A stretch of DNA of 64,000 nucleotides, from NCBI GenBank assembly GCA_012959965.1, contig DUCF01000036.1, forward strand, positions 47,050 through 111,049, given 5' to 3'. Every line of letters starts with the position of its first letter. Position 1 is the first letter of the stretch. Under the pieces are notes generated by a model. The model had not been told where the DNA came from. It searched no databases and saw only the letters and a list, made by a program, of their open reading frames with translations. The DNA comes from Candidatus Thioglobus sp. (GTDB lineage: Bacteria > Pseudomonadota > Gammaproteobacteria > PS1 > Pseudothioglobaceae). Positions 46,377 to 58,985 of this stretch are shown piece by piece. Position numbers and translations under genes: made by a program.

Positions 46377-46393
46377 CTTAATAAAAGGGACTC

Positions 46394-47503
46394 ATGTCAC
46401 AACGAGATTATTACGAAGTTCTAGGCGTCGATAAAAGCGCAGATGAGGCAAAGGTAAAAAAAGCTTATAAGCGCTTAGCAATGAAATTTCATCCAGATCG
46501 AAATGCCGATGATAAAGCCAGTGCTGAGACAAAATTCAAAGAAGTTCGTAAAGCTTACGATATTATCTCAGATCCTCAAAAGCGGCAAGCTTATGATCAA
46601 TTTGGGCACGCAGGCGTAGAACAAGGCGCTGGTGGCAATCCATTTGGTGGTGGTGGCAATCCATTTGGTGGTGGTGGATTTGGTGACATTTTTGGTGATA
46701 TTTTTGGCGGCGGCCGCTCAACACCAGACAATAGAGGTTCAGACCTACGCTACGATTTAGAAATCGACCTCACTCAAGCCGTCAAAGGTGATACTGTTAA
46801 AATCAGAGTCACTAAAAACGATGGCTGTGACACTTGTGATGGCTCGGGCGCAAAACCCGGCACTTCTGTTAAGACGTGCGGTACTTGCCATGGTTCTGGT
46901 CAAGTGCAAGTTCAACAAGGATTTTTTGCGGTGCAAAGACCTTGCCATCAATGCAATGGTGCCGGTGAACAAATTGAATCTCCCTGCGGCACTTGCCGTG
47001 GCCAGGGCGTGGTTAGAAAGCAAAAAACACTTTCTGTTAAAATTCCTGCCGGTGTTGATACTGGCAATAGGATTCGTCTTAGTGGTGAAGGTGAAGCTGG
47101 CTTACGCGGTGGCCAAACAGGAGATCTTTATGTACAGATTCATGTCGTAGAGCATGATATCTTTCAACGAGAAGGTAACGACCTTTATTGCGAAGTACCC
47201 ATTGATTTCGCAACGTCAGCGCTTGGTGGTTCTATCGAAGTACCAACCCTTGATGGCAAACTAAAAATCAACATCCCTGCTGGCACCCAATCAGCCAAGT
47301 TATTTCGCCTGAGAGGAAAAGGTGTACCAGCCATTAGGCATGGAGGCACGGGAGACTTACTCTGCCAGGTAAAAATTGAAACTCCAGTCAATCTAACAAG
47401 TAAGCAAAAAGAGCTATTAAAGGAGTTCTCAGTTTCATGTGGTGAAAAACAACACCCAGAATCTAACTCCTTCTTTGGTAAAATGAGATCTTTCTTTGAG
47501 TAA
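46394..47503 (+). CDS. dnaJ: Co-chaperone DnaJ (Hsp40)
   Basis: 369 residues. The J domain (1-70) has the HPD tripeptide in FHPDRN. A Gly/Phe linker (about 78-110) is partly duplicated. Four zinc-binding repeats follow ([32 protein letters not shown]), then the substrate-binding C-terminal domain. It delivers clients to DnaK and stimulates its ATPase. AAAGGGA precedes the start. eno follows after 15 bp, so the chaperone message may run into it. Confidence 0.97.
   Translation: MSQRDYYEVLGVDKSADEAKVKKAYKRLAMKFHPDRNADDKASAETKFKEVRKAYDIISDPQKRQAYDQFGHAGVEQGAGGNPFGGGGNPFGGGGFGDIFGDIFGGGRSTPDNRGSDLRYDLEIDLTQAVKGDTVKIRVTKNDGCDTCDGSGAKPGTSVKTCGTCHGSGQVQVQQGFFAVQRPCHQCNGAGEQIESPCGTCRGQGVVRKQKTLSVKIPAGVDTGNRIRLSGEGEAGLRGGQTGDLYVQIHVVEHDIFQREGNDLYCEVPIDFATSALGGSIEVPTLDGKLKINIPAGTQSAKLFRLRGKGVPAIRHGGTGDLLCQVKIETPVNLTSKQKELLKEFSVSCGEKQHPESNSFFGKMRSFFE
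46631..46672 (+). repeat. Perfect 21-bp tandem duplication in the dnaJ Gly/Phe linker
   Basis: The unit GGTGGCAATCCATTTGGTGGT occurs twice back to back without a mismatch, encoding GGNPFGG twice, with a partial third copy after it. Being in frame, it only alters linker length. Identity suggests recent slippage. Confidence 0.9.
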
Positions 47504-48793
<1,290 letters not shown>

Positions 48794-48803
48794 AAAAAAG
48801 CTT

Positions 48804-48839
48804 AACAATATTTTATACCTTAGGGTATAAAATATTGTT
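48804..48839 (+). terminator. Strong hairpin terminator of eno
   Basis: A perfect 16-bp stem (AACAATATTTTATACC and its complement) with a 4-base loop, 11 bp after the eno stop. It is preceded by eight A and followed by TTTATT, so it could work on both strands. Confidence 0.82.
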
Positions 48840-48862
48840 TATTAAACCTTAAGGTCAACTGA

Positions 48863-50113
48863 TTGGAATCACTTTCAACGTTTTGGCTGAGTGTTTTACT
48901 TTTTACTTTAATACTCGCCTCAGCCTTTTTCTCTAGTACCGAAACCTCAATGATGGCGATTAATCGCTATCGTCTCAAGGCGCTTAGCGCCAAAAACAAC
49001 CCGCGAGCAAAAAGAGTTGAAAGACTTTTAAATGATGTTGATCATTTAATTGGCGCCATTCTATTAGGTAATAACTTTGTCAATATCTTGGCTGCCAGTG
49101 TCACCACTATTCTTGCAATCAAGCTGTGGGGTAACGGCTCAGTCATTATTGCCTCTCTAGCACTCACTTTTGTGATTTTAATATTTGCGGAAACCACGCC
49201 GAAAACCTTCGCCGCCAAAAACCCTGAAAAAATAGCCTTACCAGCAGCCATTGTTATTGAGGCACTGATCAAGGTTTTTAATCCAGTTATTTGGCTAATA
49301 TCCAAGATCTCGCAATTTATCCTTAAGCCTTTTGGTCTTCAAAAGAGCAATGCTGAGAATATCAGCGCTGAAGAGCTAAGAATGGCGGTGCTTGACGCCA
49401 AGCCAATGGTTGCAAGCCATTATCAAAAAATGCTACTTAATATTATTGACCTTGAAAAGGTCAAAGCTGAAGATATTATGGTTCCGCATCATGAGTTTAT
49501 CAGCGTCGACATCAATAATGAGGATGAGCTTTTCGAGCAATTCAAACGCATTCAGCACACCCGTCTGCTTATTTTTGACGGCACGGAAGATAACATTATT
49601 GGCACCATTCACATGAGGGATATAACCAACCTTTACGCCAAAGATGAAATCAATCTTGATGCCATCAAAGCACTAATCCGTACGCCTTATTTTATTCCTG
49701 AAGGTACACGACTATCGCTTCAATTAGAGCACTTTAAAACCCAAAAAAGGCGTTTGGGTTTAGTGGTAGATGAATACGGGGAGGTTCTCGGGCTGCTTGC
49801 ACTAGAAGACATTCTGGAAGAAATTGTTGGTCAATTTACATCCAACCAAAGTGAAATTATCGAAGAAATCAGCTTACAAGAAGATGGTAGTTATTTGATT
49901 GACCCTCGAGTCAGTATTCGCGAACTTAACGTAGCTCTGAATATTAACTTACAACACGATGAGGCAAACACCCTTAACGGTCTTATTCTCGAACAACTAC
50001 AATGCCTACCTCAGTCAAGCCTCAGTCTTAAGATTGACAAGTTGATTGTTGAAATATTGCAAGTCTCTAAACAAGGAGTAAAACTAGTACGAATCACCAA
50101 AACAACAAAGTAG
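48863..50113 (+). CDS. CorB/YfjD-type DUF21 and CBS-domain membrane protein
   Basis: 416 residues, starting at TTG (48863), with AAGG upstream. A DUF21 domain with about four helices (SVLLFTLILASAFFSSTETSMMAINRYR, LIGAILLGNNFVNILAASV and others) is followed by two CBS domains (about 205-330; VPHHEFISVD and LGLVVDEYGEVLGLLALEDILEEIVG) and a CorC/HlyC C-terminal domain. CorB/CNNM relatives export Mg2+ or aid Mg2+/Co2+ resistance. Its 3' end directly abuts the converging psd stop. Confidence 0.88.
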   Translation: MESLSTFWLSVLLFTLILASAFFSSTETSMMAINRYRLKALSAKNNPRAKRVERLLNDVDHLIGAILLGNNFVNILAASVTTILAIKLWGNGSVIIASLALTFVILIFAETTPKTFAAKNPEKIALPAAIVIEALIKVFNPVIWLISKISQFILKPFGLQKSNAENISAEELRMAVLDAKPMVASHYQKMLLNIIDLEKVKAEDIMVPHHEFISVDINNEDELFEQFKRIQHTRLLIFDGTEDNIIGTIHMRDITNLYAKDEINLDAIKALIRTPYFIPEGTRLSLQLEHFKTQKRRLGLVVDEYGEVLGLLALEDILEEIVGQFTSNQSEIIEEISLQEDGSYLIDPRVSIRELNVALNINLQHDEANTLNGLILEQLQCLPQSSLSLKIDKLIVEILQVSKQGVKLVRITKTTK

Positions 50114-50926
50114 TTAAAGTACCGATTGTCCCATTTTTAGACTTCGTGACTCTGACAATTCCATTTTCGGCGCACCCTCTGGCAATAGCAATATGACGGT
50201 TGATCCCATATTAAATCGCCCCATCTCCTCACCCTTCTTAAGCTTGATATCCTTGGTACTGTAGTCATACTCTTTGATCGATCTTGTATAAGGCGGTGTA
50301 ATTTTTCCCTGCCATACAACATCCATTGAGCCAACCATAATCGCACCGACCAGAATAAAAACCACTTCACCAAAAGCCGTTTCGAAGTAACACACCAAAC
50401 GCTCATTTCGAGCAAATAGGCCAGCAACATTCTCAGCAGTTTTTTGATTCACTGAGAATAAATCACCGGGGATATATTTCATCGATTTAAGCTTGCCAGC
50501 AAAAGGCATGTGAATACGATGGTAATCTTTTGGTGATAAGTAAATCGTCGCAAACTGGCCATCTTCAAACTGCTTTGAAGATTCATCGGCCAACAGTTGT
50601 TGCACTGAATAATGATGACCTTTAGCTTGCAGTATTTGTGAAGATTTAATATCACCGGCCTGAGAGACAACACCGTCAACGGGTGAAACGATCTCTGCAT
50701 TGGCTATTGTTCTGACAGTGGACTTTAAACTGCGCGTAAAAAAATCGTTTATATGGCAATAATCCTCAATTCTTTCTCTTTCCGCTTCTGCTAGATTGAC
50801 GCCGTATTTTTTAACAAACCAACGCAAAAAATTGTTTTTCAGCCAAACAATTTCGATTCTTGCGAATCGATGCATACACTTTGACAGCATATGCTGCGGA
50901 ATTAAATACTGCAGGAAGACCATCAA
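50114..50926 (-). CDS. psd: Phosphatidylserine decarboxylase proenzyme
   Basis: 270 residues. The self-cleavage site, LGST in most bacteria, reads MGST here (S242 becomes the pyruvoyl group). Other conserved parts: [30 protein letters not shown] and [10 protein letters not shown]. It makes phosphatidylethanolamine at the inner membrane. It overlaps the proS stop by 4 bp, so the two form one unit. Confidence 0.94.
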   Translation of the reverse strand: MMVFLQYLIPQHMLSKCMHRFARIEIVWLKNNFLRWFVKKYGVNLAEAERERIEDYCHINDFFTRSLKSTVRTIANAEIVSPVDGVVSQAGDIKSSQILQAKGHHYSVQQLLADESSKQFEDGQFATIYLSPKDYHRIHMPFAGKLKSMKYIPGDLFSVNQKTAENVAGLFARNERLVCYFETAFGEVVFILVGAIMVGSMDVVWQGKITPPYTRSIKEYDYSTKDIKLKKGEEMGRFNMGSTVILLLPEGAPKMELSESRSLKMGQSVL

Positions 50927-52626
50927 GCAAGCTTCGAGACAATAAAGTCCGCTGCTTCGCCATAAATCACTTCAATTTTCTCAGGTGCGTTGCGTGCTTT
51001 ATATTCCACATTGCCATTATCGGCATGTGTGTCACTGATAACCATTCGATGGGGGATGCCTAAAAGTTCAGAATCGGCAAACATAATACCCGGTCTTTCT
51101 TTACGGTTATCAAGCAGCACCTCTATGCCTTTATCCAAACATTGCTGATAGAGATCATCCGCCAAGGTTTTTACTCGTGAAGACTTATTGTAATTAATCG
51201 GCACAATCACCAACTGGAAAGGTGCGATAGCCTCTGGGAATATAATACCTCTGTCGTCATGGTTTTGCTCAATACTTGCAGCGACAACACGGGTAACACC
51301 AATACCGTAACAACCCATATTCATATTAACCGACTTACCGTTTTCACCAACAACATTGGCATTCATTGCGTCCGAGTATTTTGTACCCAACTGAAAAATA
51401 TGACCGACTTCAATACCGCGTTTAATTTCTATTTTTCCTTTGCCATCAGGCGAAGGGTCACCGGCAACAATATTACGTAGATCAGCGGCAACAAAATCGG
51501 GTGTGTCTCTATGCCAATTTACACCCGTCAAATGTTTATCATCTTCGTTGGCGCCACAAACAAAATCAGACAAACAAGCAGCAGCATAATCAACAACAAG
51601 CTTAATTGGAGGATTAACCACGCCGATTGAGCCAAAAGCACAGCCAAGTGCCTTTTGCACTTTCTCCTCATCAGCCATAGCCAAGGGCTGGGCAACACCA
51701 TCAATTTTCGCCGCTTTGACCTCATTAAGCTCGTGATCACCACGAAGCACAAGTGCAACTAAATTACCGTCATCGCCATCAACCACTAATGTTTTAATTG
51801 TTGTATTTGATGGAATGCCGAGTAAAGTACAGACATCATCAATCGTTTTGACATTAGGCGTTTCAGCGACACTCAACTCTTGTGTTGGTGCACTCGGATC
51901 GCCTTGAGGTAGTGTCTCAGCACGCTCAATATTGGCCGCATAGTCGGAGCCATCAGAGAAACAAATAGCATCCTCACCCGAATCCGCCAGCACGTGAAAT
52001 TCGTGTGAACTATCACCACCAATCGCGCCAGAATCCGCCAAAACTGGTCGATAATTAAGACCTAAGCGATCAAAAATATTGCAATAAGTTTGGTGCATTA
52101 CTTGGTAGGTCTCTGCAAGTGAAGCCTCGTCAATATGAAAAGAATAAGCATCTTTCATAATAAACTCACGCGAACGCATAACGCCATAGCGAGGACGAAT
52201 TTCATCTCTAAATTTCGTTTGAATTTGGTAAAAATTCATCGGTAGCTGTTTGTAGCTGCGAAGATACTGCTTAGCAATATTAGTAATCACTTCTTCATGA
52301 GTGGGTCCCATGCAAAAATCCCTACCGTGCCTATCTTGAAAACGTAATAATTCAGGGCCGTACTCTTCCCATCTGCCAGATTCTTGCCATAGCTCTGCCG
52401 GCTGAGACACGGGCATTAATACCTCTTGAGCAAGGGACTTGTTCATCTCTTCACGAACAATTTTTTCAACCTTTTGCACCACTCTTAAGCCCATAGGCAA
52501 GTATGAATACAGGCCAGAGGCCAGTTTTGAAATCAAACCGGCACGAATCATCAACTGATGGGAGATAATCTTTGCGTCGTTTGGCGCCTCTTTAACGGTA
52601 GGGATCAATAAATCACTGCTTTTCAT
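50923..52626 (-). CDS. proS: Prolyl-tRNA synthetase
   Basis: 567 residues of the prokaryotic long form. The class II core has motif 2 ([20 protein letters not shown]) and motif 3 ([13 protein letters not shown]). Between them an INS/YbaK-type editing domain (about 225-400) removes mis-charged alanine. The C-terminal anticodon domain follows. psd overlaps its end. Confidence 0.97.
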   Translation of the reverse strand: MKSSDLLIPTVKEAPNDAKIISHQLMIRAGLISKLASGLYSYLPMGLRVVQKVEKIVREEMNKSLAQEVLMPVSQPAELWQESGRWEEYGPELLRFQDRHGRDFCMGPTHEEVITNIAKQYLRSYKQLPMNFYQIQTKFRDEIRPRYGVMRSREFIMKDAYSFHIDEASLAETYQVMHQTYCNIFDRLGLNYRPVLADSGAIGGDSSHEFHVLADSGEDAICFSDGSDYAANIERAETLPQGDPSAPTQELSVAETPNVKTIDDVCTLLGIPSNTTIKTLVVDGDDGNLVALVLRGDHELNEVKAAKIDGVAQPLAMADEEKVQKALGCAFGSIGVVNPPIKLVVDYAAACLSDFVCGANEDDKHLTGVNWHRDTPDFVAADLRNIVAGDPSPDGKGKIEIKRGIEVGHIFQLGTKYSDAMNANVVGENGKSVNMNMGCYGIGVTRVVAASIEQNHDDRGIIFPEAIAPFQLVIVPINYNKSSRVKTLADDLYQQCLDKGIEVLLDNRKERPGIMFADSELLGIPHRMVISDTHADNGNVEYKARNAPEKIEVIYGEAADFIVSKLA

Positions 52627-52670
52627 ATAAAATGGACTGAGTCTAACAATAAATGCGCTAATTTTACCTT

Positions 52671-52694
52671 ATGCCTGATTTTATGCCTGATTTT
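52671..52694 (+). repeat. 12-bp tandem duplication of the start codon
   Basis: ATGCCTGATTTT occurs twice in direct succession at the start of the M50 gene, so the protein opens MPDFMPDF. It gives two in-frame start codons. Confidence 0.9.
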
Positions 52695-53345
52695 CAAACT
52701 TTATTTATTTGGGTTGTGCCCGTTCTATTTGCCATTACTTTGCATGAGGCGGCACACGGTTGGGTGGCCAGTCTTTTGGGTGATCACACGGCGCGGATGA
52801 TGGGTCGAGTAACCCTTAATCCAATCAAACACGTTGACCCTATCGGCACCATTTTAATACCTGCTGCATTGGTCCTTATGTCCAGTGGATTTATTTTCGG
52901 CTGGGCAAAGCCGGTTCCTATTAACTATAATGCCCTTAGGTCGCCCAAAAAAGATATGATTTGGGTGGCGCTTGCTGGTCCTGCAGCCAATATTATGATG
53001 GCCATTGGTTGGTTAATTATTCTGAGTTATTCGGCTAAATTGGACTCCGAAATATTGATTCAAATGGCTGGCGCTGGCATTTTTATCAACATCCTTTTGG
53101 CGGTGTTTAACCTGCTACCCATCCCGCCATTGGATGGCTCTAGAGTTGTCAGTGCACTTCTTCCGGGGCGACTCGCTTACCAATACAACCAAATAGAACA
53201 ATACGGTTTTTTTATACTCATTGGTTTGATGTTGTTTGGTGGCTTCCAATATATTGTTATGCCACCTGTAGTACTCTTACTGGAGTGGTTTTCAGCAGTT
53301 TCTGACCTCAATTTAATTGGCTTGATTAACTTCTTACTTAACTAA
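52671..53345 (+). CDS. Site-2 protease family membrane metallopeptidase (M50)
   Basis: 224 residues, about 5 membrane helices. The zinc motif HEAAH is at 25-29 and the third ligand region is PPLDGSRV, as NPDG in this family. It is the short, PDZ-less type near trpS in many bacteria; substrates unknown. The first 24 bases are a 12-bp duplication with two in-frame ATGs, so the start may be either. Its 3' end overlaps selO by 4 bp in convergent orientation. Confidence 0.88.
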   Translation: MPDFMPDFQTLFIWVVPVLFAITLHEAAHGWVASLLGDHTARMMGRVTLNPIKHVDPIGTILIPAALVLMSSGFIFGWAKPVPINYNALRSPKKDMIWVALAGPAANIMMAIGWLIILSYSAKLDSEILIQMAGAGIFINILLAVFNLLPIPPLDGSRVVSALLPGRLAYQYNQIEQYGFFILIGLMLFGGFQYIVMPPVVLLLEWFSAVSDLNLIGLINFLLN

Positions 53346-54730
53346 GAAGAGCAACTGACCGATAGATTTTTTGCCCAATCTGGCGCTTCATTAGTATAAG
53401 ATTCAAAACCAGGATGCTCATCAAATGGATTTTTGAGCAAATTAAATAGCGTATCAATCTCATCGTATTGATATAAGTCTTCCGCTTTGCGAATGGCAAC
53501 TTCCGCAAGATAATTTCTAAAAATAAATTTCGGATTAACACTGTTCATCATTAATGCACGTTCATCGGCACTACTTGTCTCGCTTGCAAGTCTTATTTGA
53601 TAGCGCTCAAACCAAACATCAAAAGCATCGCCCAAATTATTAACACCTTGTAGCGATAGCGAGCGCATTGATCGCGAATAATCCTGGCCACGACTATAAA
53701 GCAACTGCAAGAAATCGTTGATTAAATCGCTGTCACCCTTGGTTACTTCGGCCAAACCAAATTTACGGCACATTAAGCCTGTGTATTCTTTCACCAAGAA
53801 TTCTTGGTATTCTTCCAAGGCTTTGGTTAGCTTTTCTTTATCAATCAAACTTGATAACGCATCGGCCAATCTCTGTAAATTCCATAGCGCCACTGTCGGC
53901 TGCCGCTCGAAAGAATAGCGCGCTTGGTGGTCAGAATGATTACAGACAAAACTCGGGTTGTATTTCTCCATAAAGCCAAATGGGCCGTAGTCAATCGTCA
54001 ATCCTAGGATGGACATATTGTCACTGTTCATCACCCCATGAGAGAAACCTTGCGCTTGCCAGCGAGCAATCATGATTGCCGTTGAGCGAACCACCGTCTT
54101 AAATAACGACAAATAACTGTCTTCGCCTTTTAACTGGGGATAGTAGTTTTCAATAACAAAATCTGCTAATTTTTTGACTTCGGCATGTTGTGAGCGCGAA
54201 GCAAACAATTCAAAATGGCCAAAACGAATATGACTTTGTGCCACCCGAGTAACAACCGCAGCACTTTCGACGTATTCACGTATTACATCGGTATCACTGC
54301 CAACAATGGCAAGTGCCTCTGTTGTTGGGATATCTAAGCCCACCATGGCAATTGAGCAGAGATATTCACGAATCGACGATCTCAGTACAGCAAGGCCATC
54401 AGCACCTCTTGAGTAAGGCGTAGTGCCCGCCCCTTTTAACGATAACTCATAGCCGTTAGCTTCGCCAATAAGGCAAGAGCGGCCATCGCCGAGTTGCGGC
54501 ACAAAATAGCCAAATTGATGGCCCGCGTAAATGGTTGAAAGCGGTTTTGTTGTGCCAAATTTTTCCTCGCCCGAGCAAAGGCTAAGCAACTCTTTGTCGC
54601 TAAGGTTTATTTTAAGGCTGTCTTTAAGGCATTCATTGACGTGAACTAAGTGGCTTTTCTCAAGCTTAATAGGCTGAACTATCGAATAAAACTCTTCGCC
54701 TAACTCAGAAAATTTAAGAGAGTTTTTCAT
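53342..54730 (-). CDS. selO: Protein adenylyltransferase SelO (YdiU)
   Basis: 462 residues, slightly short of the usual 475-490. Pseudokinase-fold features include [71 protein letters not shown] with the metal-binding residues, and [12 protein letters not shown]. It transfers AMP to Ser/Thr/Tyr of target proteins in the redox response. A C-terminal cysteine pair exists only as the final CSS. It overlaps the gatB end by 17 bp. Confidence 0.94.
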   Translation of the reverse strand: MKNSLKFSELGEEFYSIVQPIKLEKSHLVHVNECLKDSLKINLSDKELLSLCSGEEKFGTTKPLSTIYAGHQFGYFVPQLGDGRSCLIGEANGYELSLKGAGTTPYSRGADGLAVLRSSIREYLCSIAMVGLDIPTTEALAIVGSDTDVIREYVESAAVVTRVAQSHIRFGHFELFASRSQHAEVKKLADFVIENYYPQLKGEDSYLSLFKTVVRSTAIMIARWQAQGFSHGVMNSDNMSILGLTIDYGPFGFMEKYNPSFVCNHSDHQARYSFERQPTVALWNLQRLADALSSLIDKEKLTKALEEYQEFLVKEYTGLMCRKFGLAEVTKGDSDLINDFLQLLYSRGQDYSRSMRSLSLQGVNNLGDAFDVWFERYQIRLASETSSADERALMMNSVNPKFIFRNYLAEVAIRKAEDLYQYDEIDTLFNLLKNPFDEHPGFESYTNEAPDWAKNLSVSCSS

Positions 54731-56144
54731 TAAGTAATTGGTTAACCTGCTTAGGGTTGGCTTTACCCTGGGTTGCCTTCATCACTTGGCCGACAAAAAA
54801 CCCTAACAACTTAGTGTTGCCATCTTTATACTGCTCAACCTGCGGCGCGTTGTTAGCGATAATTTCATCAATAATACCTTCAATGGCACCACTATCAGTC
54901 ATTTGCTTGAGGCCTTTGCTGTCGATAATTTCGTCTGCACTGCTTTCGCCTTGCCACATTGCTTTAAAGACATCCTTGGCAATTTTTCCAGAAATTGTAT
55001 CGTCCTCAATACGCATCACGAGCTCAGCAAACGCCTGCGCCGAAACCGGACAGTTTTCAATGTCCGTTTGATTTTTATTGAGTACGGCTGAAAGCTCCCC
55101 CATAACCCAATTGGCCGAGAGCTTGGAGTCGGCACCTGCGTCCAACATCGCCTCGAAATAATCAGCAACGGCTTTTTGTGACGTCAACACTTCGGCGTCG
55201 TAATCACTAAGGCCAAATTCACTAACGAAACGTTGTTTTTTCTCAGTGGGTAGCTCGGGCAAATTGGAGCGAATTTGTTCCAAAAGTTCATCGTCAACCT
55301 CAACCGGTAATAAATCAGGGTCGGGGAAATAGCGGTAATCGTTCGCCTCTTCTTTGGAGCGCATTGAGCGTGTTTCGTTCTTCACAGAATCATAAAGACG
55401 CGTTTCTTGCACCACCGATCCGCCTTCTTCCAAAATATCTTGCTGGCGCTCGACTTCCAAGTTAATGGCTTTTTCTAAAAACTTAAAGGAGTTAATGTTT
55501 TTCAACTCAGCGCGAGTGCCAAGTTTTTCAGCGCCTTTTTTGCGAATCGAGACATTGGCATCACAACGGAAAGAACCCTCTTGCATGTTGCCATCACAAA
55601 TACCAATATACTGCACCAGTGCATGGATTTTCTTGGCATAGGCCACCGCCTCTTTAGCGCTACTCATATCAGGATCTGAAACAATTTCCAATAGCGGCGT
55701 GCCCGCACGATTTAAGTCAATCGCAGTATAGTCATCGTAAAGATCATGAATGGATTTTCCAGCATCCTCTTCTAGGTGCGCTCTGGTAATACCGACTATT
55801 TTGGCTTTACCGTCTTCAGTAGTGATTTCAATTTCGCCCTCGCCCACAACGGGCAATTCAAATTGAGATATTTGATAGCCTTTCGGAAGGTCTGGATAAA
55901 AGTAGTTTTTACGGTCAAAAATAGAGCGCTTATTAACTTTGGCACCCACTGCCAAGCCAAACCTAATAGCCATTACCACCGCTTCTTTGTTAAGCACCGG
56001 CAACACACCTGGAAGGCCCAAATCAACCGCACAAGCCTGTGAATTAGGAACTGCGCCAAAAGCTGTTGATGCGCCTGAAAAAATCTTAGATTTTGTTTTA
56101 AGTTGAGAGTGAATCTCTAAACCAATAACTGTTTCCCATTCCAT
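54714..56144 (-). CDS. gatB: Aspartyl/glutamyl-tRNA amidotransferase subunit B
   Basis: 476 residues from [15 protein letters not shown]; the longer frame upstream lies inside gatA and is not used. The catalytic cradle has [18 protein letters not shown] and ANVSIRKKG, and the YqeY-like helical C-terminal domain binds tRNA. With GatA and GatC it makes Gln-tRNA(Gln) or Asn-tRNA(Asn) from mis-acylated Glu or Asp. It starts 2 bases beyond the gatA stop. Confidence 0.96.
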   Translation of the reverse strand: MEWETVIGLEIHSQLKTKSKIFSGASTAFGAVPNSQACAVDLGLPGVLPVLNKEAVVMAIRFGLAVGAKVNKRSIFDRKNYFYPDLPKGYQISQFELPVVGEGEIEITTEDGKAKIVGITRAHLEEDAGKSIHDLYDDYTAIDLNRAGTPLLEIVSDPDMSSAKEAVAYAKKIHALVQYIGICDGNMQEGSFRCDANVSIRKKGAEKLGTRAELKNINSFKFLEKAINLEVERQQDILEEGGSVVQETRLYDSVKNETRSMRSKEEANDYRYFPDPDLLPVEVDDELLEQIRSNLPELPTEKKQRFVSEFGLSDYDAEVLTSQKAVADYFEAMLDAGADSKLSANWVMGELSAVLNKNQTDIENCPVSAQAFAELVMRIEDDTISGKIAKDVFKAMWQGESSADEIIDSKGLKQMTDSGAIEGIIDEIIANNAPQVEQYKDGNTKLLGFFVGQVMKATQGKANPKQVNQLLNEKLS

Positions 56145-56145
56145 G

Positions 56146-57591
56146 CTACACTCCCTCAGGCATTTGCGCATGCCAATCGGTTTGAGCTTGAAATTGGTGC
56201 GCTGCATTGAGTAACAACTCTTCGGACCAGTAATTACCAATAAGCTGCAAACCAACCGGCATATTGTTTGAAAAACCTGCAGGGATACTCATGCCTGGAA
56301 GGCCTGCTAAATTTAGTGAAAGTGTATAAATATCAGCAAGATACATTGAAACGGAGTCTGTAAACGAACCCAAATCAAAGGCCGTTGTTGGTGATACCGG
56401 ACCCATAATTACATCAACGTCTTGAAAGGCTTTTTTAAAATCCTCACTGATTAAATGACGCACTTTTTGCGCTTTTAAATAATAAGCGTCGTAATAGCCA
56501 GCAGAAAGCGCATACGCGCCAATCATAATACGTCGCTTAACCTCAGCGCCAAAGCCTTCAGAGCGAGACCTTAAATAGAGATCTTCAAGGTCTTTAGGAT
56601 CTTCGCAACGATAACCGTAGCGAACGCCATCGAGCCTTGAAAGATTGGACGAGCACTCACACGGTGCGACAATATAGTAAGTTGGTATCGCATGGGCCGA
56701 ATTTGGCAGAGATATCTCTTGCACACTGGCTCCCATCGCCTCAAATTCTTTAACAGCGGCCATTATTGTCTCAGCAACACCACTATCCAGGCCTTCAGAG
56801 AAAAACTCTTTAGGTAGGCCAATTTTCAAACCTTCAATAGAATTTCCTAAATTTTTAGTGTAATCGGGTACGGCGCGATCCACACTGGTGGAATCTTTAT
56901 CATCAAAACCCGCCATTACATTCATCACCAATGCAGCGTCTTCTGCCGTTTGTGTCAGTGGGCCGGCTTGGTCAAGGCTAGAGGCGTAAGCAATCATGCC
57001 GTAGCGCGAGACTCTACCGTAAGTCGGCTTAATACCTGTAATGCCGCATAAGCTCGCAGGTTGGCGAATACTTCCACCGGTATCCGTGCCCGTTGCAAAA
57101 GGCGACAAGCGCCCCGCCACAGCAGCAGCCGAACCACCCGATGAACCGCCGGGTACTTTGTTCTTGTTCCAAGGGTTTTTCACAGGGCCGTAATACGACT
57201 TCTCATTGGAAGAGCCCATTGCGAGTTCGTCCATATTGGCCTTACCCAACATGACCATATCCGCTGAATTTAGTTTGTGACTCACTGTGGCGTCATACGG
57301 TGAAATAAATGGATCGAGTATTTTAGATCCGGCTGAGGTTTTTACCCCAGTCGTGCAAAAAATATCTTTGTGTGCGTACGGAATGCCCGTTAATATGCCG
57401 GCATTGCCATTCGCTATTTTCTCGTCTGCCGCTCTCGCTTGATCAAGGGCCAAATCATCGGTTACGGTAATAAACGCATTTAAATCAGATTGGTTAATTC
57501 GCGACAAGAAGTGCTCGGTCAATTCAACCGATGAAAATTCTTTGTTTTTTAAGCCTTTCGATAATTCGGCTACGGTTAATTTGTGCATCAT
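56146..57591 (-). CDS. gatA: Aspartyl/glutamyl-tRNA amidotransferase subunit A
   Basis: 481 residues with the amidase Ser-cis-Ser-Lys triad: K75 (PYAHKDIF), S150 in GGSSGGSA and S174 in [11 protein letters not shown]. It frees ammonia from glutamine and channels it to GatB. Two adjacent start codons are possible (57591 or 57588). It overlaps the gatC end by one base. Confidence 0.97.
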   Translation of the reverse strand: MMHKLTVAELSKGLKNKEFSSVELTEHFLSRINQSDLNAFITVTDDLALDQARAADEKIANGNAGILTGIPYAHKDIFCTTGVKTSAGSKILDPFISPYDATVSHKLNSADMVMLGKANMDELAMGSSNEKSYYGPVKNPWNKNKVPGGSSGGSAAAVAGRLSPFATGTDTGGSIRQPASLCGITGIKPTYGRVSRYGMIAYASSLDQAGPLTQTAEDAALVMNVMAGFDDKDSTSVDRAVPDYTKNLGNSIEGLKIGLPKEFFSEGLDSGVAETIMAAVKEFEAMGASVQEISLPNSAHAIPTYYIVAPCECSSNLSRLDGVRYGYRCEDPKDLEDLYLRSRSEGFGAEVKRRIMIGAYALSAGYYDAYYLKAQKVRHLISEDFKKAFQDVDVIMGPVSPTTAFDLGSFTDSVSMYLADIYTLSLNLAGLPGMSIPAGFSNNMPVGLQLIGNYWSEELLLNAAHQFQAQTDWHAQMPEGV

Positions 57592-57878
57592 TACTCTATC
57601 ACCGTTGGCACTAAGAAGTGACTTTGGCCAGTTTGCGGTGCTATTTTTTGGAAAGCTTCAGATTGATCGGTCTCACTCACTTCATCCTCTCGCAAGCGCT
57701 GTGACATATTCAGCGGGTGTGCCATAGGGCTTACACCTTGGGTATCAATCTTAGCCAAATCGGCCATTAAACCCAGAATATTGTTAAGCTCAGCTGTTGT
57801 TTGCTCAACTTCGCCATCATCAATACTTAGTCGAGCTAAGTAAGCTATTTCTTTAACTTGTTGTTCACTTAAGGACAT
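57591..57878 (-). CDS. gatC: Aspartyl/glutamyl-tRNA amidotransferase subunit C
   Basis: 95 residues, the normal length. Conserved parts: [18 protein letters not shown] and the terminal [30 protein letters not shown]. It wraps around and stabilises GatA-GatB. First gene of gatCAB, 15 bp downstream of aroB. Confidence 0.95.
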   Translation of the reverse strand: MSLSEQQVKEIAYLARLSIDDGEVEQTTAELNNILGLMADLAKIDTQGVSPMAHPLNMSQRLREDEVSETDQSEAFQKIAPQTGQSHFLVPTVIE

Positions 57879-57893
57879 AATTTATATAGAATT

Positions 57894-58985
57894 CTAACTA
57901 ATAAAATCTCTGACAACTTGATTTAAGTTATCTTCAGAGTAATCTTGAGAAAGGTAGGCGTCACCAAGCCCCCTCAAGAGAACCAAACGAATATTGCCAT
58001 CAATGGCCTTTTTATCAAGGCTCATCGCTGCAAATAACTGCGCCTCGGTAATTTCTTTATTGATCTCACACGGAAGGTTTGCTTGATTCAGTAATTGCAC
58101 AACCCTCTCAACACAAGTAGCGGTCAAATCACCTTCAAGTTCTGAGAGTTTAGCTGCCATGAGCATGCCCACTGAAACTGCTTCACCGTGCAGATAAGTA
58201 CCATAACCCAGTGTGTTTTCAATTCCGTGACCGAAGGTATGACCTAAATTTAACAAAGCGCGATTTCCCGCCTCAAATTCATCTTCAGCAACAATTCTTG
58301 CCTTGTCTTCACAGGAACGATAAACCGCATCAATAATAAGCGGCACGTCTCTATTCATTAAGTCGCTCATATTCGCCTCGAGGTCTTGCAAAAAATCCGC
58401 ATTACCTAATAAGCCGTATTTAATCACTTCCGCCATACCCGCTGAAAATTCTCTCTGCTCCAGCGTATCAAGTGTATTAATATCAATCACCACGGCTTTT
58501 GGCTGGTGAAAAGCACCAATCATATTTTTACCCAGATCGTGATTCACGCCAGTTTTACCACCAACGCTCGAATCAACCTGCGAAAGCAGGGTGGTTGGTA
58601 TTTGAATAAAGTTAACGCCACGCTGATAAGAGGCTGCTGCAAAACCCGTCATATCACCCACAACGCCGCCGCCAAGCGCGATCAACGTGGCACTTCGGTC
58701 AAATTTTGCACCCAGTAAAGCATCAAAAATAGTGTTGACCGTCTCTAGAGTTTTGTATTGCTCGCCATCCGGCAGAATGGTGATTTCAACTTGATAGTCG
58801 TCCAACAGCTCACAAACCGATTGCAAATACAAGGGAGCAACCGTTGTGTTGGTGACAATCATCACCTGCTTGCCGTGGATATGTTTATCCAAATAGCTTT
58901 TATCCGACAACAGCCCAGCTCCGATATAGATCGGATAAGACTTATCGCCCAAATCTACATGCAGTGTTTTTAGCTTAGGAGACAT
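57894..58985 (-). CDS. aroB: 3-dehydroquinate synthase
   Basis: 363 residues. The NAD site has ALGGGVVGDMTGFAAASYQRGV, metal-binding residues are in EVIKYGLL, LNLGHTFGHGIE and YLHGEAVSVGM. It carries out the second step of the shikimate pathway. It begins on the last base of ileS. aroK, its common partner, is not in the window. Confidence 0.97.
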   Translation of the reverse strand: MSPKLKTLHVDLGDKSYPIYIGAGLLSDKSYLDKHIHGKQVMIVTNTTVAPLYLQSVCELLDDYQVEITILPDGEQYKTLETVNTIFDALLGAKFDRSATLIALGGGVVGDMTGFAAASYQRGVNFIQIPTTLLSQVDSSVGGKTGVNHDLGKNMIGAFHQPKAVVIDINTLDTLEQREFSAGMAEVIKYGLLGNADFLQDLEANMSDLMNRDVPLIIDAVYRSCEDKARIVAEDEFEAGNRALLNLGHTFGHGIENTLGYGTYLHGEAVSVGMLMAAKLSELEGDLTATCVERVVQLLNQANLPCEINKEITEAQLFAAMSLDKKAIDGNIRLVLLRGLGDAYLSQDYSEDNLNQVVRDFIS

